Assembly: GCA_021732785.1 (NCBI GenBank)
Contig: JAKFUG010000035.1
Location: forward strand, 1-64,000
DNA length: 64,000 nucleotides
Direction of reading: 5' to 3'
Origin: Planctomycetaceae bacterium
Lineage (GTDB): Bacteria; Planctomycetota; Planctomycetia; Planctomycetales; Planctomycetaceae
The notes under the pieces were generated by a model. It saw nothing but the letters and a program-made list of their open reading frames with translations. It was not told where the DNA came from and did not search any database. Both the position numbers and the translations under genes were made by a program. This document shows positions 34,684 to 42,669 of the stretch, in pieces. Positions within the stretch are counted from its first letter, which is position 1; each line of letters begins with the position of its first letter.

Positions 34684-36666
34684 ATGTTCACAGATTGCCG
34701 CCGCTGGATCTGCATTGCCCTCGTCGTCACCGGCGCGGGGTGCTCGCACCTGTTTGAGTCGCGGGCCATCAACCGCTTCTCCGAGAACCTGCAGAAGCAG
34801 GACCTGAAGGGCTTGAAACAGGCTTCCACCGAGGAATTCGCGGAGAAGGCGCTGCGCACCGCGACGGCCATGGAAGACATCAAAATTCTGCACGTTCCCG
34901 ACGGTAAGATGACCGTCGTCGAAGTCGAAGAAATCGACAAAGACCGTCGCCGCGTGACCGTCAAAGTCGGTGAAGCCAAGAAAGAAGTCTTCTACGAAAT
35001 CGTCCGTTCCCATGCGAATCATTGGGTGGTGGACGATGTGTATCTGAAGCAGAAAAAGACCGGCGTCGTCGCGTACAAATCGGTGACGGAGCAGATGAAC
35101 CTGCTGCTGACCGTGCGGGAATTCCTCGATGCCTGGGACGGGGGCGAACGCGCGAAAGTGTTCGCGGTGACGTCGCCGGAATTCGGTGCCACGCTCGAAC
35201 GGCTGCCTCCGGCGTATCTCGCCCGGCTCACCGCGAATGTCACCGGCCAGCGCGGAGCGAAATCGACATTCAAACCGCAGGCGCAAATGGAAGAGGAAAC
35301 CGCGGTCGTGAAACTGCCTCGACAAGGGGGCGACACCGTCGTGTCGTTGAAGCTTGCCCATGATAAGTGGATGGTGACCGACGTCGCGATTGATGCCAAA
35401 ACGGAAACCGATCGCGTCCCGTCAGTCCATAAACTGGCTTTGGCCGTGGTCGCCTGCACCGATTTCCTCGCGGCTTACCAAAAGGGTGATAAGGACGGCT
35501 TGCAGGTTCTCTGCGATCACGATTTCTTTCAGGGAAGCTTGAAAGTCGCGGATCTGAAGGAAGTCGTGTTGCCGTCGCCGCAGTTGCCGGAGCACGAAAT
35601 GGAAGTGCAGTTGCGCAGCCAGCGGGCCGACTTCATTCTGCGTGGCGAACACGAAGTCGTGCAGATCGATCTCCGGCGGGAAGACTCGCCGGAACCGTTG
35701 GCACCGCCGAAATTCCGTGTCTGCGATGTGACCATCTACGAACTCGAAACCAAGCAGGAAAAACGCCTGTCGGCACTCTTCACGTCGAAGGATATGCTGA
35801 CCCTCTTCTGCCAGGCTCTCGCCGAGCGCGATCTGGACCACCTGCGTCACAGTTCCTCACAAGATTTCTCGAACCGTGTCTGGCGACGGCTGAATGCCGC
35901 CACAGTGATTGGTCTCCCGCTGGAAACTTTCGACGATGACAAGCCCGAAATCGTTTCCACGGCGTTCCAGGGATCGTTGACGCGTGTGGAAGCGCGGCAG
36001 AATGGTCAACCGGTCACGTACATGCTGCGGGAAGAAAACGGCCGCTTCTATGTTGACGACATTCAATGGCAGATCACCGGCCGACCGGCGTCCGTCAAAC
36101 AAACGCTGGACTTGATGATCCCCATGAAGAACTTCGCCGCGGCGGTGGCCCTGGGGCGGGAACCTTCGGAACAGAAGACGGTTCTCGAAATGCTGCAGCA
36201 AACGTGCTCGGCGGACTTCAACCGGATGGTGTGGCAACAGGCCCACTTCCTGCCGAACTCGGGGCTGTCTTCGGATACATTCCTCAATGCACCGTTGCGT
36301 TCCATTGTGCAAACCGAGACCGAAGCCATCATCCGCGTCGGCGATGAACAATACGGTGCCGAAGTCCAGATGCGAAAAGAGAACCAGCGGTTTGTGGTGG
36401 ATGAAATCCGCCTGATTGCCGGGGTCGCGGAGTCGGAACGGATTGATGTGAAGCACACGCTGCGAAACCTGCTCGCGCAAGGTCGGGCCGTTCCGCCGGA
36501 CGGGGTGGAGAACGAGTTGCGGATCGTGCAGCAACCGCGGAAAGCATCGAAAGTGCAAACCGCCGGGTACGAAGAATTGGCCGATCCGGACGTGCCGCCG
36601 CCGCGCGAGATCTGGCCGGCGAACGACACGATCGACATCGATCCACCGCGACCGCTGCGTCAGTAG
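34684..36666 (+). CDS. Lipoprotein with five about 115-residue tandem repeats
   Basis: 660 residues. The signal sequence ends in a lipobox-like TGAGC with Cys20 as probable acylation site. The mature protein is five tandem units. Each starts with a helical stretch (LQKQDLKGLKQASTEEF; FLDAWDGGERAKVFAVTSPE; FLAAYQKGDKDGLQVLCDHD; FCQALAERDLDHLRHSSSQD; EMLQQTCSADFNRMVW) and ends in a strand with pattern aromatic-x-V-x-D/E-V/I: HWVVDDV, KWMVTDV, KFRVCDV, RFYVDDI and RFVVDEI. The aromatic residues are at 114, 229, 344, 455 and 570. The plan (helices, then beta-meander) suggests an NTF2-like fold. Function unknown. It precedes a two-component pair by about 200 bases, and a sensing or envelope role is only a guess. 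Confidence 0.8.
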   Translation: MFTDCRRWICIALVVTGAGCSHLFESRAINRFSENLQKQDLKGLKQASTEEFAEKALRTATAMEDIKILHVPDGKMTVVEVEEIDKDRRRVTVKVGEAKKEVFYEIVRSHANHWVVDDVYLKQKKTGVVAYKSVTEQMNLLLTVREFLDAWDGGERAKVFAVTSPEFGATLERLPPAYLARLTANVTGQRGAKSTFKPQAQMEEETAVVKLPRQGGDTVVSLKLAHDKWMVTDVAIDAKTETDRVPSVHKLALAVVACTDFLAAYQKGDKDGLQVLCDHDFFQGSLKVADLKEVVLPSPQLPEHEMEVQLRSQRADFILRGEHEVVQIDLRREDSPEPLAPPKFRVCDVTIYELETKQEKRLSALFTSKDMLTLFCQALAERDLDHLRHSSSQDFSNRVWRRLNAATVIGLPLETFDDDKPEIVSTAFQGSLTRVEARQNGQPVTYMLREENGRFYVDDIQWQITGRPASVKQTLDLMIPMKNFAAAVALGREPSEQKTVLEMLQQTCSADFNRMVWQQAHFLPNSGLSSDTFLNAPLRSIVQTETEAIIRVGDEQYGAEVQMRKENQRFVVDEIRLIAGVAESERIDVKHTLRNLLAQGRAVPPDGVENELRIVQQPRKASKVQTAGYEELADPDVPPPREIWPANDTIDIDPPRPLRQ

Positions 36667-36870
36667 TTCCCGCGTCCTGTCCCATCCGTCGCAGTTTCCG
36701 TCACGAAAGCGGAATCGGCCCGTCAATTGGCGACGGAATCACCGCGAGCATTCCAGCCAATCTCCTGGAATCCCGGTGCGCTCGGAACGGCGATCACACG
36801 CTTCGGCATTGACTTTCCCTGCGAACCGTTCAATCTGGACAGGAACTCCAGGTTTCAACGGGAAAACACT

Positions 36871-37776
36871 TTGGCCACGTTTTGGCGGTCGCGCTCCACA
36901 CTTCATCTGCCGATCACGCTCAGCGTCGTGCTGATGGTGCTCAACGCCACGTTGATGGTGTGCTGGATTGTTTTGCTCGCGCAGACGACCGGCTATGGGG
37001 CGCTGATCACGGGGACCGTGGTCTTCGCGGTGATTCTCGCCGGACTCTCGTTCTATCTGGTGCTGATGATCAAGGAAGTCCGCCTCAATCAACGGCAGGC
37101 GAACTTTGTGGACAGCGTCACCCACGAACTGAAATCGCCGATCGCGTCGCTGAAACTGTATCTTGAAACGTTGCAGCTGCGTCCGGTTACCGACGAACAA
37201 CGCGAGAAATTTTATGGCGTGATGGGCGAAGAACTCGAACGGCTCGATCACCTGATCACGCAGTTGCTGGAAGTCGGCCGGTTGGATGCCATCGGCGAGC
37301 AAGCCGACGCCGAGGACATTCCGCTCGATTCACTGCTCAAGAAATGTGCCCAAGGGGCATGTGCCCATCACAAACGCGAAGAATCCGAAACAATTCAGTA
37401 CGACCTGCAACCGACGATCATTCACGCCCGGCCGATTGTGATGGAAACGATCTTTCGCAATCTGATCGACAACGCCATCAAATACGGCGACGATGTCCCC
37501 AGGGTCGATATCAAGGTGCGGGTGACGGACCGCGGGCGAGTCATCACCAGCGTCGCCGACAACGGCCAGGGCGTTCCCCCGGAGTTGCGGAAACGGATTT
37601 TCGGGATGTTCTTCCGCGGCGGCAGCGAACTCACCCGGAGGCAAAAGGGAACCGGATTGGGGTTGTACATCGTGCAAACTTTGGTACGACAATCGAAGGG
37701 GCGAATCGCCGTGCATGATCGTCCGGGACAACCGGGCAGCGTGTTTGAGGTCGATCTTCCCGGAAGGGCCGGTTGA
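36871..37776 (+). CDS. Sensor histidine kinase with two membrane segments
   Basis: 301 residues from TTG 36871; the frame is open back to TTG 36727, but those 48 residues do not look like protein. Two adjacent membrane segments (LPITLSVVLMVLNATLMVCW and TGTVVFAVILAGLSFYLVLM) are joined by about 10 residues, so there is almost no external sensor. H-box SVTHELKSPIASLKLY holds the phosphorylated His; the N-box is NLIDNAIKYGDDVP, then DNGQGVP and GTGLGLYIVQTLV. It ends with a 4-base ATGA overlap with the response regulator gene. Signals may come through the membrane or a partner protein. Confidence 0.85.
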   Translation: MATFWRSRSTLHLPITLSVVLMVLNATLMVCWIVLLAQTTGYGALITGTVVFAVILAGLSFYLVLMIKEVRLNQRQANFVDSVTHELKSPIASLKLYLETLQLRPVTDEQREKFYGVMGEELERLDHLITQLLEVGRLDAIGEQADAEDIPLDSLLKKCAQGACAHHKREESETIQYDLQPTIIHARPIVMETIFRNLIDNAIKYGDDVPRVDIKVRVTDRGRVITSVADNGQGVPPELRKRIFGMFFRGGSELTRRQKGTGLGLYIVQTLVRQSKGRIAVHDRPGQPGSVFEVDLPGRAG

Positions 37777-38513
37777 TGCGCATTCTGCTGGTCGAAGACG
37801 AAGATGCGATGGCACTCGGGTTGAAGTTCAACTTCGAACAGGAAGGGTACACCGTCGACCTCGCGGGCGATGGTCCGACGGCGCTGAAACTGTTCCGCGA
37901 AGCCGATCCCGCGATGGATCTGGTGATTCTCGACCTGATGCTGCCCGGCATGAGCGGTTACGAAGTTTGCACCGAGATTCGAACCGTCGACAAACTGGTG
38001 CCGATCGTCGTGTTGAGTGCCCGCACGCTGAGCGAAGACAAAATGCACGCCTTCGATTGCGGCACCGATCAGTACATGACGAAGCCGTTCGCACTGCCGG
38101 AGTTGCTGAACCGCGTTCGCAACTTGATGGACCGCTATCGCACTATCCAGAAGGCCTCCCGCGGGGAGGTCGTGGAAGTGAAAGCCCCCACGGTATTCCA
38201 CTTCGACCACTGCACGGTCAATTTCCAGTCGTTCGAAGTGACGGCCCAGGGGAAGACGCACAACCTCACCACGCTGGAAATGCAGCTCCTGCGGTATTTT
38301 ATTGAACACGAAGGACAGGTCCTCTCGCGTCACGAAATTCTGGAGCGTGTATGGGACCCCTCCGCCGATGTCACCACGCGGACGATCGATAATTTCGTGC
38401 TGCGTCTGCGGAAAGTCATCGAGCCGGACCCATCGCGGCCGCAATACATTCTGTCGGTGCGCGGGACGGGGTATCGGTTTGTCACCGGGAACAAACCGGA
38501 CGGGGAGTCCTGA
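37773..38513 (+). CDS. OmpR-family response regulator
   Basis: 246 residues. The receiver domain has the acidic pair in ILLVEDEDAMALGLKFNF, the phospho-acceptor Asp in LVILDLMLPGMSGYEVC, the switch Ser in VVLSARTLSEDKMHA and the Lys in QYMTKPFALPELL. The C-terminal winged helix is typical: LTTLEMQLLRYFIEHEGQ, RHEILERVWDPSADVTTRTI, DNFVLRLRKVIEPDPSRPQY and GTGYRF. Its ATG overlaps the kinase stop, so the pair is translationally coupled. Targets are unknown; the lipoprotein gene upstream is one candidate. Confidence 0.93.
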   Translation: MMRILLVEDEDAMALGLKFNFEQEGYTVDLAGDGPTALKLFREADPAMDLVILDLMLPGMSGYEVCTEIRTVDKLVPIVVLSARTLSEDKMHAFDCGTDQYMTKPFALPELLNRVRNLMDRYRTIQKASRGEVVEVKAPTVFHFDHCTVNFQSFEVTAQGKTHNLTTLEMQLLRYFIEHEGQVLSRHEILERVWDPSADVTTRTIDNFVLRLRKVIEPDPSRPQYILSVRGTGYRFVTGNKPDGES

Positions 38514-38661
38514 TTCGCTTGCCGCTTTGCCGATCCCAGCGCTGGCATTCGATGAATGATTGTGGGCGCTGAGACCCGTAAAGCGCAAGCGTGGCAGTCA
38601 CTCTTTCGCAGCGGTTGCCGATCAGTCTGTCGGGGATCCCGTTGTGTGGCATGAGTGAGTT

Positions 38662-41133
38662 TTACGGTGTGCGCGGGGTCACGAACTCAAACGGACATTC
38701 CGCGATCACCGGGCGACCGTTCGCGTCCTGGGTGGTCGCGCGAATCGACAGCGGCATGTTGAACGGGCCGAGATCGCGCTCATCGAACCGCACGAGCAAC
38801 CGCCCCGTTGAATCCCCGGTAGCGATGACGAGTGGCGTTGCCGCCACGCCGTGAATGTGTCGTGGCGCGATCATCTCGACTCGCGCCGGGCCGTTGAGCA
38901 TCGGGCCGCGATGGATCGTGAGGGGAATCTCCAACTCGATTTGCGGTCGGGCAACGGCTGTGGAAAACGTGGCCTCAATCTGAAACTGCTCCGGGGCCGT
39001 CAGCACGATGATCTGATCGTTCTGCTGCTGTGAAGAATACGCCACCTTTCCTTTGCGACCGTCGGTGAGCGTCACTTCACCGATGGCCATCAGGCAGGTG
39101 CGCGACGTGCGGCCGATATCCAGAAACGGCGGCAGCTGGATCGCAAAATCGAACTCGTTCACCCCCGCGGGAACGACGACTTTTTCGCCGGTCACACCTT
39201 GTAAGTGCCGGGCTTGCCGATCCGCGAGCGACACCTCAATCGGTCCCTCGAAGCCGTTTCGCTCCAGCGTGTAATGCCGGGTGAAGACCGAACCGCGGGG
39301 GGCGAACTTGCTCTCGAACTGTCCGACGAACTTGAACGGCGTCGGTTCGGTGATCGCCAGTTGTGCCGTCGTCTGTGGTCGCTCACCCAGCAGAAGAGGC
39401 GATGCAGCCGGGATGCGCACTTCGACATTCTCCGCCTTCGCGACGCCGATGAGTTGCCATGTCACGACTTGGGGCAGGACCGCGCTCGAGGCTTCGATCA
39501 CCAGATTCGTTTGCGGCTGTCCTTTCGGAATGGTGTGACCACTCAGCGTCACGCCCGCCGGCAGTCCCTCCGCGATGAGTTCAATGTCTCCTTGATAGCC
39601 GAACCGTTTGGCATCGACTTTGATCGTCGTCTTCCCGCCCCGGACGACATTCGCGGACTTGCTCGACAACATCAACGTGAAGAGCGATGCGGGACGCAGG
39701 TTATCTCCCACTGTCAGATGCAGGCGGTATCCATAGGCGATACCCCCGCGACGGCGAACGCGGTCGGCGACCGTGATCACATACCGCCCCGCCGCCGAGG
39801 CCTTGGACGTGAGGACCGCATCCACGCTGCCATTGGTGTCATCCTCGGTCACCACCACCCGACCTTGCGGATCGCGCAACGTCACCACCGAATCGAGCCG
39901 CGACCCCCACTTCGCCGCATGAATTTCCGCGCGGACGAACTGCCCCTGCGCGAGATCGACCGCATACTCATCGACCTCGCCCCCCGCCATCACGCAACCA
40001 TCGACGACGTGTTGCCAATCGGTCATGCCCGCTGGCCCGATCAGCAATTGCGCTGATGAACCGCGCTCGGCTTCGACGATCGATGGAAGGGCTGCCACTT
40101 CAAACGGAATGCCCAACTCCGCGGTGGCCGCCGTTTCGGAGTGCCACCAGAAAATGCCGGAACCGTCATCGGGAAGCGTGACGGTCGCCGTCGAGGATTC
40201 GAGGTTGGCCCCGTGCAATTGCACCGTGAGCGTTTCCCCCGGTTGACCACCGAGCGGGAAGACGGAATCGATGAATGGCCCCGCGGTGACCATCAACCGG
40301 TAGACGTAATGTTGCAGCCCCTCATAGCCGACATCGTGAATTCGCACGGTATACCGCCCCGCGGTCGCCGCGGTGAATCGCACTTTCGCATCGATCGCCG
40401 TCTGCCCGGCGTCCTCGGCAATCACACGGTCTTGAGGATCGCGCACTTCCAGCCGCGCCACCAGCGGCGAATCGATCTGCTGGGCAAGCACCGCACACGT
40501 CACGGTTTGCCCGGCGGCGGCATCGAACGCCCAGACATCAACATCCTGCCGGGGAAAGATGCGGCCGTTGATGGTCACCGGCAGCGTGATGTGTTGGGGC
40601 AACGGCTGACCGTCGACTTCTTCTTCGATCACCTCGGAAAAACGCCCGACGATAAACGGTCGCGAGGACGTCACCCCTTGCATCGTGCTCACCGACCAGC
40701 CGCGTACGCCGAGCGGTGCATCCGGTTCGATCCGGAACATCGCGGGATAGTCGACGGCATAATCTTCCTTCTGCTGCGACGCCGGTTGCGGGATGACGGG
40801 GCCTTCAAACCAGCGCGTGTCGCCGCGAACAATTTGAGCCGGTCCCGTGATGCCCACGCCGTGGAGGTGCAAGTCCGCGGCGTCATGCAGGAAGTGCCCG
40901 CCGATGCGGACGGTGGGCATGCTGCCGCGTTGAGCGCCGGCGGGGAAGATGTACGCGGTAGTGGGTGGCTCGGCAACGACAATGGTGGCGGTGAGGCAGA
41001 TCGCAATCGGAAGGAAGAAAAAGGATTGCAAATTGAAAAGTGCAAAATGCAAATTGAAAATTGATGGATGCGTCCACGCATTTCTCTTCGCATTCCATTT
41101 TGCAATTTGCATTTTGCAATTCTCAATTTGCAA
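38662..41133 (-). CDS. Large secreted protein with pre-peptidase C-terminal (PPC) domains
   Basis: 823 residues. A signal peptide (LQSFFFLPIAICLTATIVVA) precedes TTAYIFPAGAQRGSMPTVRI. At least two PPC-like beta domains are seen (AFDAAAGQTVTCAVLAQQID with GRYTVRIHDVGYEGLQHYVY; YAVDLAQGQFVRAEIHAAKW with GRYVITVADRVRRRGGIAYG). The first about 35 residues (MQIENCKMQIAKWNAK and IFNLHFALFNLQ) are translated from an A+T-rich intergenic repeat, so the start is doubtful: TTG at the LQSFFF point is another possibility. It lies downstream of the DUF1501 gene on the same strand and belongs to the DUF1549/1553-DUF1501 cluster. Function unknown. Confidence 0.75.
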   Translation of the reverse strand: MQIENCKMQIAKWNAKRNAWTHPSIFNLHFALFNLQSFFFLPIAICLTATIVVAEPPTTAYIFPAGAQRGSMPTVRIGGHFLHDAADLHLHGVGITGPAQIVRGDTRWFEGPVIPQPASQQKEDYAVDYPAMFRIEPDAPLGVRGWSVSTMQGVTSSRPFIVGRFSEVIEEEVDGQPLPQHITLPVTINGRIFPRQDVDVWAFDAAAGQTVTCAVLAQQIDSPLVARLEVRDPQDRVIAEDAGQTAIDAKVRFTAATAGRYTVRIHDVGYEGLQHYVYRLMVTAGPFIDSVFPLGGQPGETLTVQLHGANLESSTATVTLPDDGSGIFWWHSETAATAELGIPFEVAALPSIVEAERGSSAQLLIGPAGMTDWQHVVDGCVMAGGEVDEYAVDLAQGQFVRAEIHAAKWGSRLDSVVTLRDPQGRVVVTEDDTNGSVDAVLTSKASAAGRYVITVADRVRRRGGIAYGYRLHLTVGDNLRPASLFTLMLSSKSANVVRGGKTTIKVDAKRFGYQGDIELIAEGLPAGVTLSGHTIPKGQPQTNLVIEASSAVLPQVVTWQLIGVAKAENVEVRIPAASPLLLGERPQTTAQLAITEPTPFKFVGQFESKFAPRGSVFTRHYTLERNGFEGPIEVSLADRQARHLQGVTGEKVVVPAGVNEFDFAIQLPPFLDIGRTSRTCLMAIGEVTLTDGRKGKVAYSSQQQNDQIIVLTAPEQFQIEATFSTAVARPQIELEIPLTIHRGPMLNGPARVEMIAPRHIHGVAATPLVIATGDSTGRLLVRFDERDLGPFNMPLSIRATTQDANGRPVIAECPFEFVTPRTP

Positions 41134-41140
41134 TGAATTT
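41026..41140. repeat. A+T-rich inverted repeat (TTGCAAATTG family)
   Basis: Left part (41026-41065) is made of short units such as TTGCAAATTGAAAA and TGCAAAATGCAAATTG. The right part (41095-41140) is the inverse, CATTTTGCAATTTGCA and TTTTGCAATTCTCAATTTGC. The composition is far more A+T-rich than the neighbourhood. It lies across the 5' end of the PPC-domain gene, which is translated from it (FAICNLQF-type and NCKMQI-type peptides). Confidence 0.8.
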
Positions 41141-41158
41141 GATGACCCGATGAAGAGA

Positions 41159-41180
41159 CCCAGGGATCGGAATCCCTGGG
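41159..41180. terminator. Perfect 9-bp hairpin between cluster genes
   Basis: CCCAGGGAT and ATCCCTGGG with a 4-base loop CGGA. It lies just after the stop of the DUF1501 gene (minus strand) and before the PPC gene. No T run follows, so it may be an RNA-stabilising or REP-like hairpin rather than a real terminator. Confidence 0.45.
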
Positions 41181-41189
41181 CTTCCGGCG

Positions 41190-42506
41190 TTAGAGCAGAT
41201 CGGTGATGATCTTCCCGTCGTTGACGATCTTCACCGGGCGGCCTTCGGGGGTGTAGAACTCCTGCGTGCCGTCGATGCCCATCAGGTGGTACATCGTGGC
41301 GGCGAGGTCCTCCGGGCCGTGGGAGACGCCCTCCGGGCGTTCGCCGTGCGCATTGGTTTTGCCGACGACCGAGCCGCCGCGGATGCCGCCGCCGGCGAGG
41401 AAAATCGTGTTCGACGGTCCCCAGTGATCGCGGCCGGCGTCCTTGTTCACCCGTGGCGTGCGGCCGAACTCGCCCATCACCACCACCAGCGTGTTCCCCA
41501 ACCGCCCGCGGTCGTCGAGATCGCGCAGCAACGTGGGAATCGCCGCATCGAACTGGGGCAAAAGATCCTGTTTCAGCACATGAAAATTGTTGTAGTGCGT
41601 GTCCCAGTTGTGATGGTCGATGGTCACACAGCGGACGCCCGATTCAACGAGCCGCCGGGCCATCAGACACGATTGCCCCAGTGTGGTCCGGCCGTATTCT
41701 TCGCGGAGAGCGTCCTTTTCCGAATTGAGATCGAACGCTTCCCGAGTCGCTTTTGACGTGACGAGTTCCATCGCCTTCTGTTGGAACACACCGAGTTGTC
41801 GGGCCTTCGCGTTCACCTCGGCCGTCTGTCGGAAACGGTCGACCGACTGCATCATCTCACGCCGGGCGGACAGGCGCTCGGCGTCGATGTTGAGCGGCGG
41901 CAACAAATCGGGCACACGAAACCCGGGCGTGTTCGGATCGGCATCCACCACGAACGGGGCATTCGCGGCACCGAGGTACGACGCCCCGCAGGAACCGTGC
42001 ATCTGCGGCAGACAGACGTACGGCGGCACCCCGCGCTGCGAGCCCTTCACTTTGGCGATGATCGACCCGTGCGACGGCCGCTGATTGTTCGGCTTCAGAT
42101 TCGGATTGAACCCCGCGGTGGGAGCATAACCGGTGAGCATGTAGTGGTCGGCGGGACCGTGATTCGAGTCGGTGTGCGTGAACGACCGCAGCAACGCGAA
42201 CCGCTGAGCCGTCTTCGCCAGCCGCGGCAGATGTTCGCCGACCTCTAGTCCGGGCACATTGGTCGCGATGGGTGAAAAGTCCCCGCGAAACTCGACCGGC
42301 GCATTCGGCTTGAGATCGAGCGTATCGATGGTGCTCAGCCCGCCGTGCAAAAAGACGACGATCAGCGCGACGTCTTCCTTCGCGGAAGTGGTTTCACCGC
42401 GCAGAACATTCGGCCAGGCGAGCGCCGCACTCAACGGTCCCGCACAACCGACTCGCAGCAAATCGCGCCGGGTGATACCGTCACAGAAGGATCGTTTCGA
42501 GTTCAT
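41190..42506 (-). CDS. DUF1501 secreted protein (partner of DUF1549/1553)
   Basis: 438 residues from the ATG at 42506. The N-terminus has a Tat-like signal (GITRRDLLRVGCAGPLSAAL). Family marks: VVFLHGGLSTIDTLDLKPN, GEHLPRLAKTAQRFALLRS, DHHNWDTHYNNFHVLKQDLL, LVVVMGEFGRTPRVNKDAG and GRDHWGPSNTIFLAGGG followed by IRGGSVVGKT. It is downstream of the DUF1549/DUF1553 gene on the same strand, the standard planctomycete pair in which one protein bears cytochrome-type motifs and the other a phosphatase-like fold. The substrate and role remain unknown. Confidence 0.9.
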   Translation of the reverse strand: MNSKRSFCDGITRRDLLRVGCAGPLSAALAWPNVLRGETTSAKEDVALIVVFLHGGLSTIDTLDLKPNAPVEFRGDFSPIATNVPGLEVGEHLPRLAKTAQRFALLRSFTHTDSNHGPADHYMLTGYAPTAGFNPNLKPNNQRPSHGSIIAKVKGSQRGVPPYVCLPQMHGSCGASYLGAANAPFVVDADPNTPGFRVPDLLPPLNIDAERLSARREMMQSVDRFRQTAEVNAKARQLGVFQQKAMELVTSKATREAFDLNSEKDALREEYGRTTLGQSCLMARRLVESGVRCVTIDHHNWDTHYNNFHVLKQDLLPQFDAAIPTLLRDLDDRGRLGNTLVVVMGEFGRTPRVNKDAGRDHWGPSNTIFLAGGGIRGGSVVGKTNAHGERPEGVSHGPEDLAATMYHLMGIDGTQEFYTPEGRPVKIVNDGKIITDLL

Positions 42507-42527
42507 CACTGGCCCTCTTCTCGCAAT

Positions 42528-42663
42528 CTCGTTCCCACGCTCGGCGTGGGAACGCACGGTCCAGACGCTCTGCGTCGTCTTCGATTGATTCGGTGACCAC
42601 TCGCTTCATCATGCGACGCGGAGCGTCGCGGCCGCCCGTTCCCACGCGGAGCATGGGAACGAG
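42528..42663. repeat. Nested inverted repeat (GTTCCCACGC family) between DUF1501 and DUF1549/1553 genes
   Basis: Outer arms CTCGTTCCCACGCTCGGCG (from about 42529) and CGCGGAGCATGGGAACGAG (to 42663) are inverted with a few mismatches. Each arm is itself a short palindrome (GTTCCCACGC/GCGTGGGAAC). An inner pair GACGCTCTGCGTC and GCGACGCGGAGCGTCGC also pairs. It is the size and shape of a small non-coding mobile repeat. Confidence 0.75.
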
Positions 42664-42669
42664 GTCACC

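Noticed and set aside
41159-41180. Rho-independent terminator of the DUF1501 gene
   Set aside because: The hairpin is perfect but is not followed by a T run on the minus strand; kept only as a low-confidence hairpin feature.
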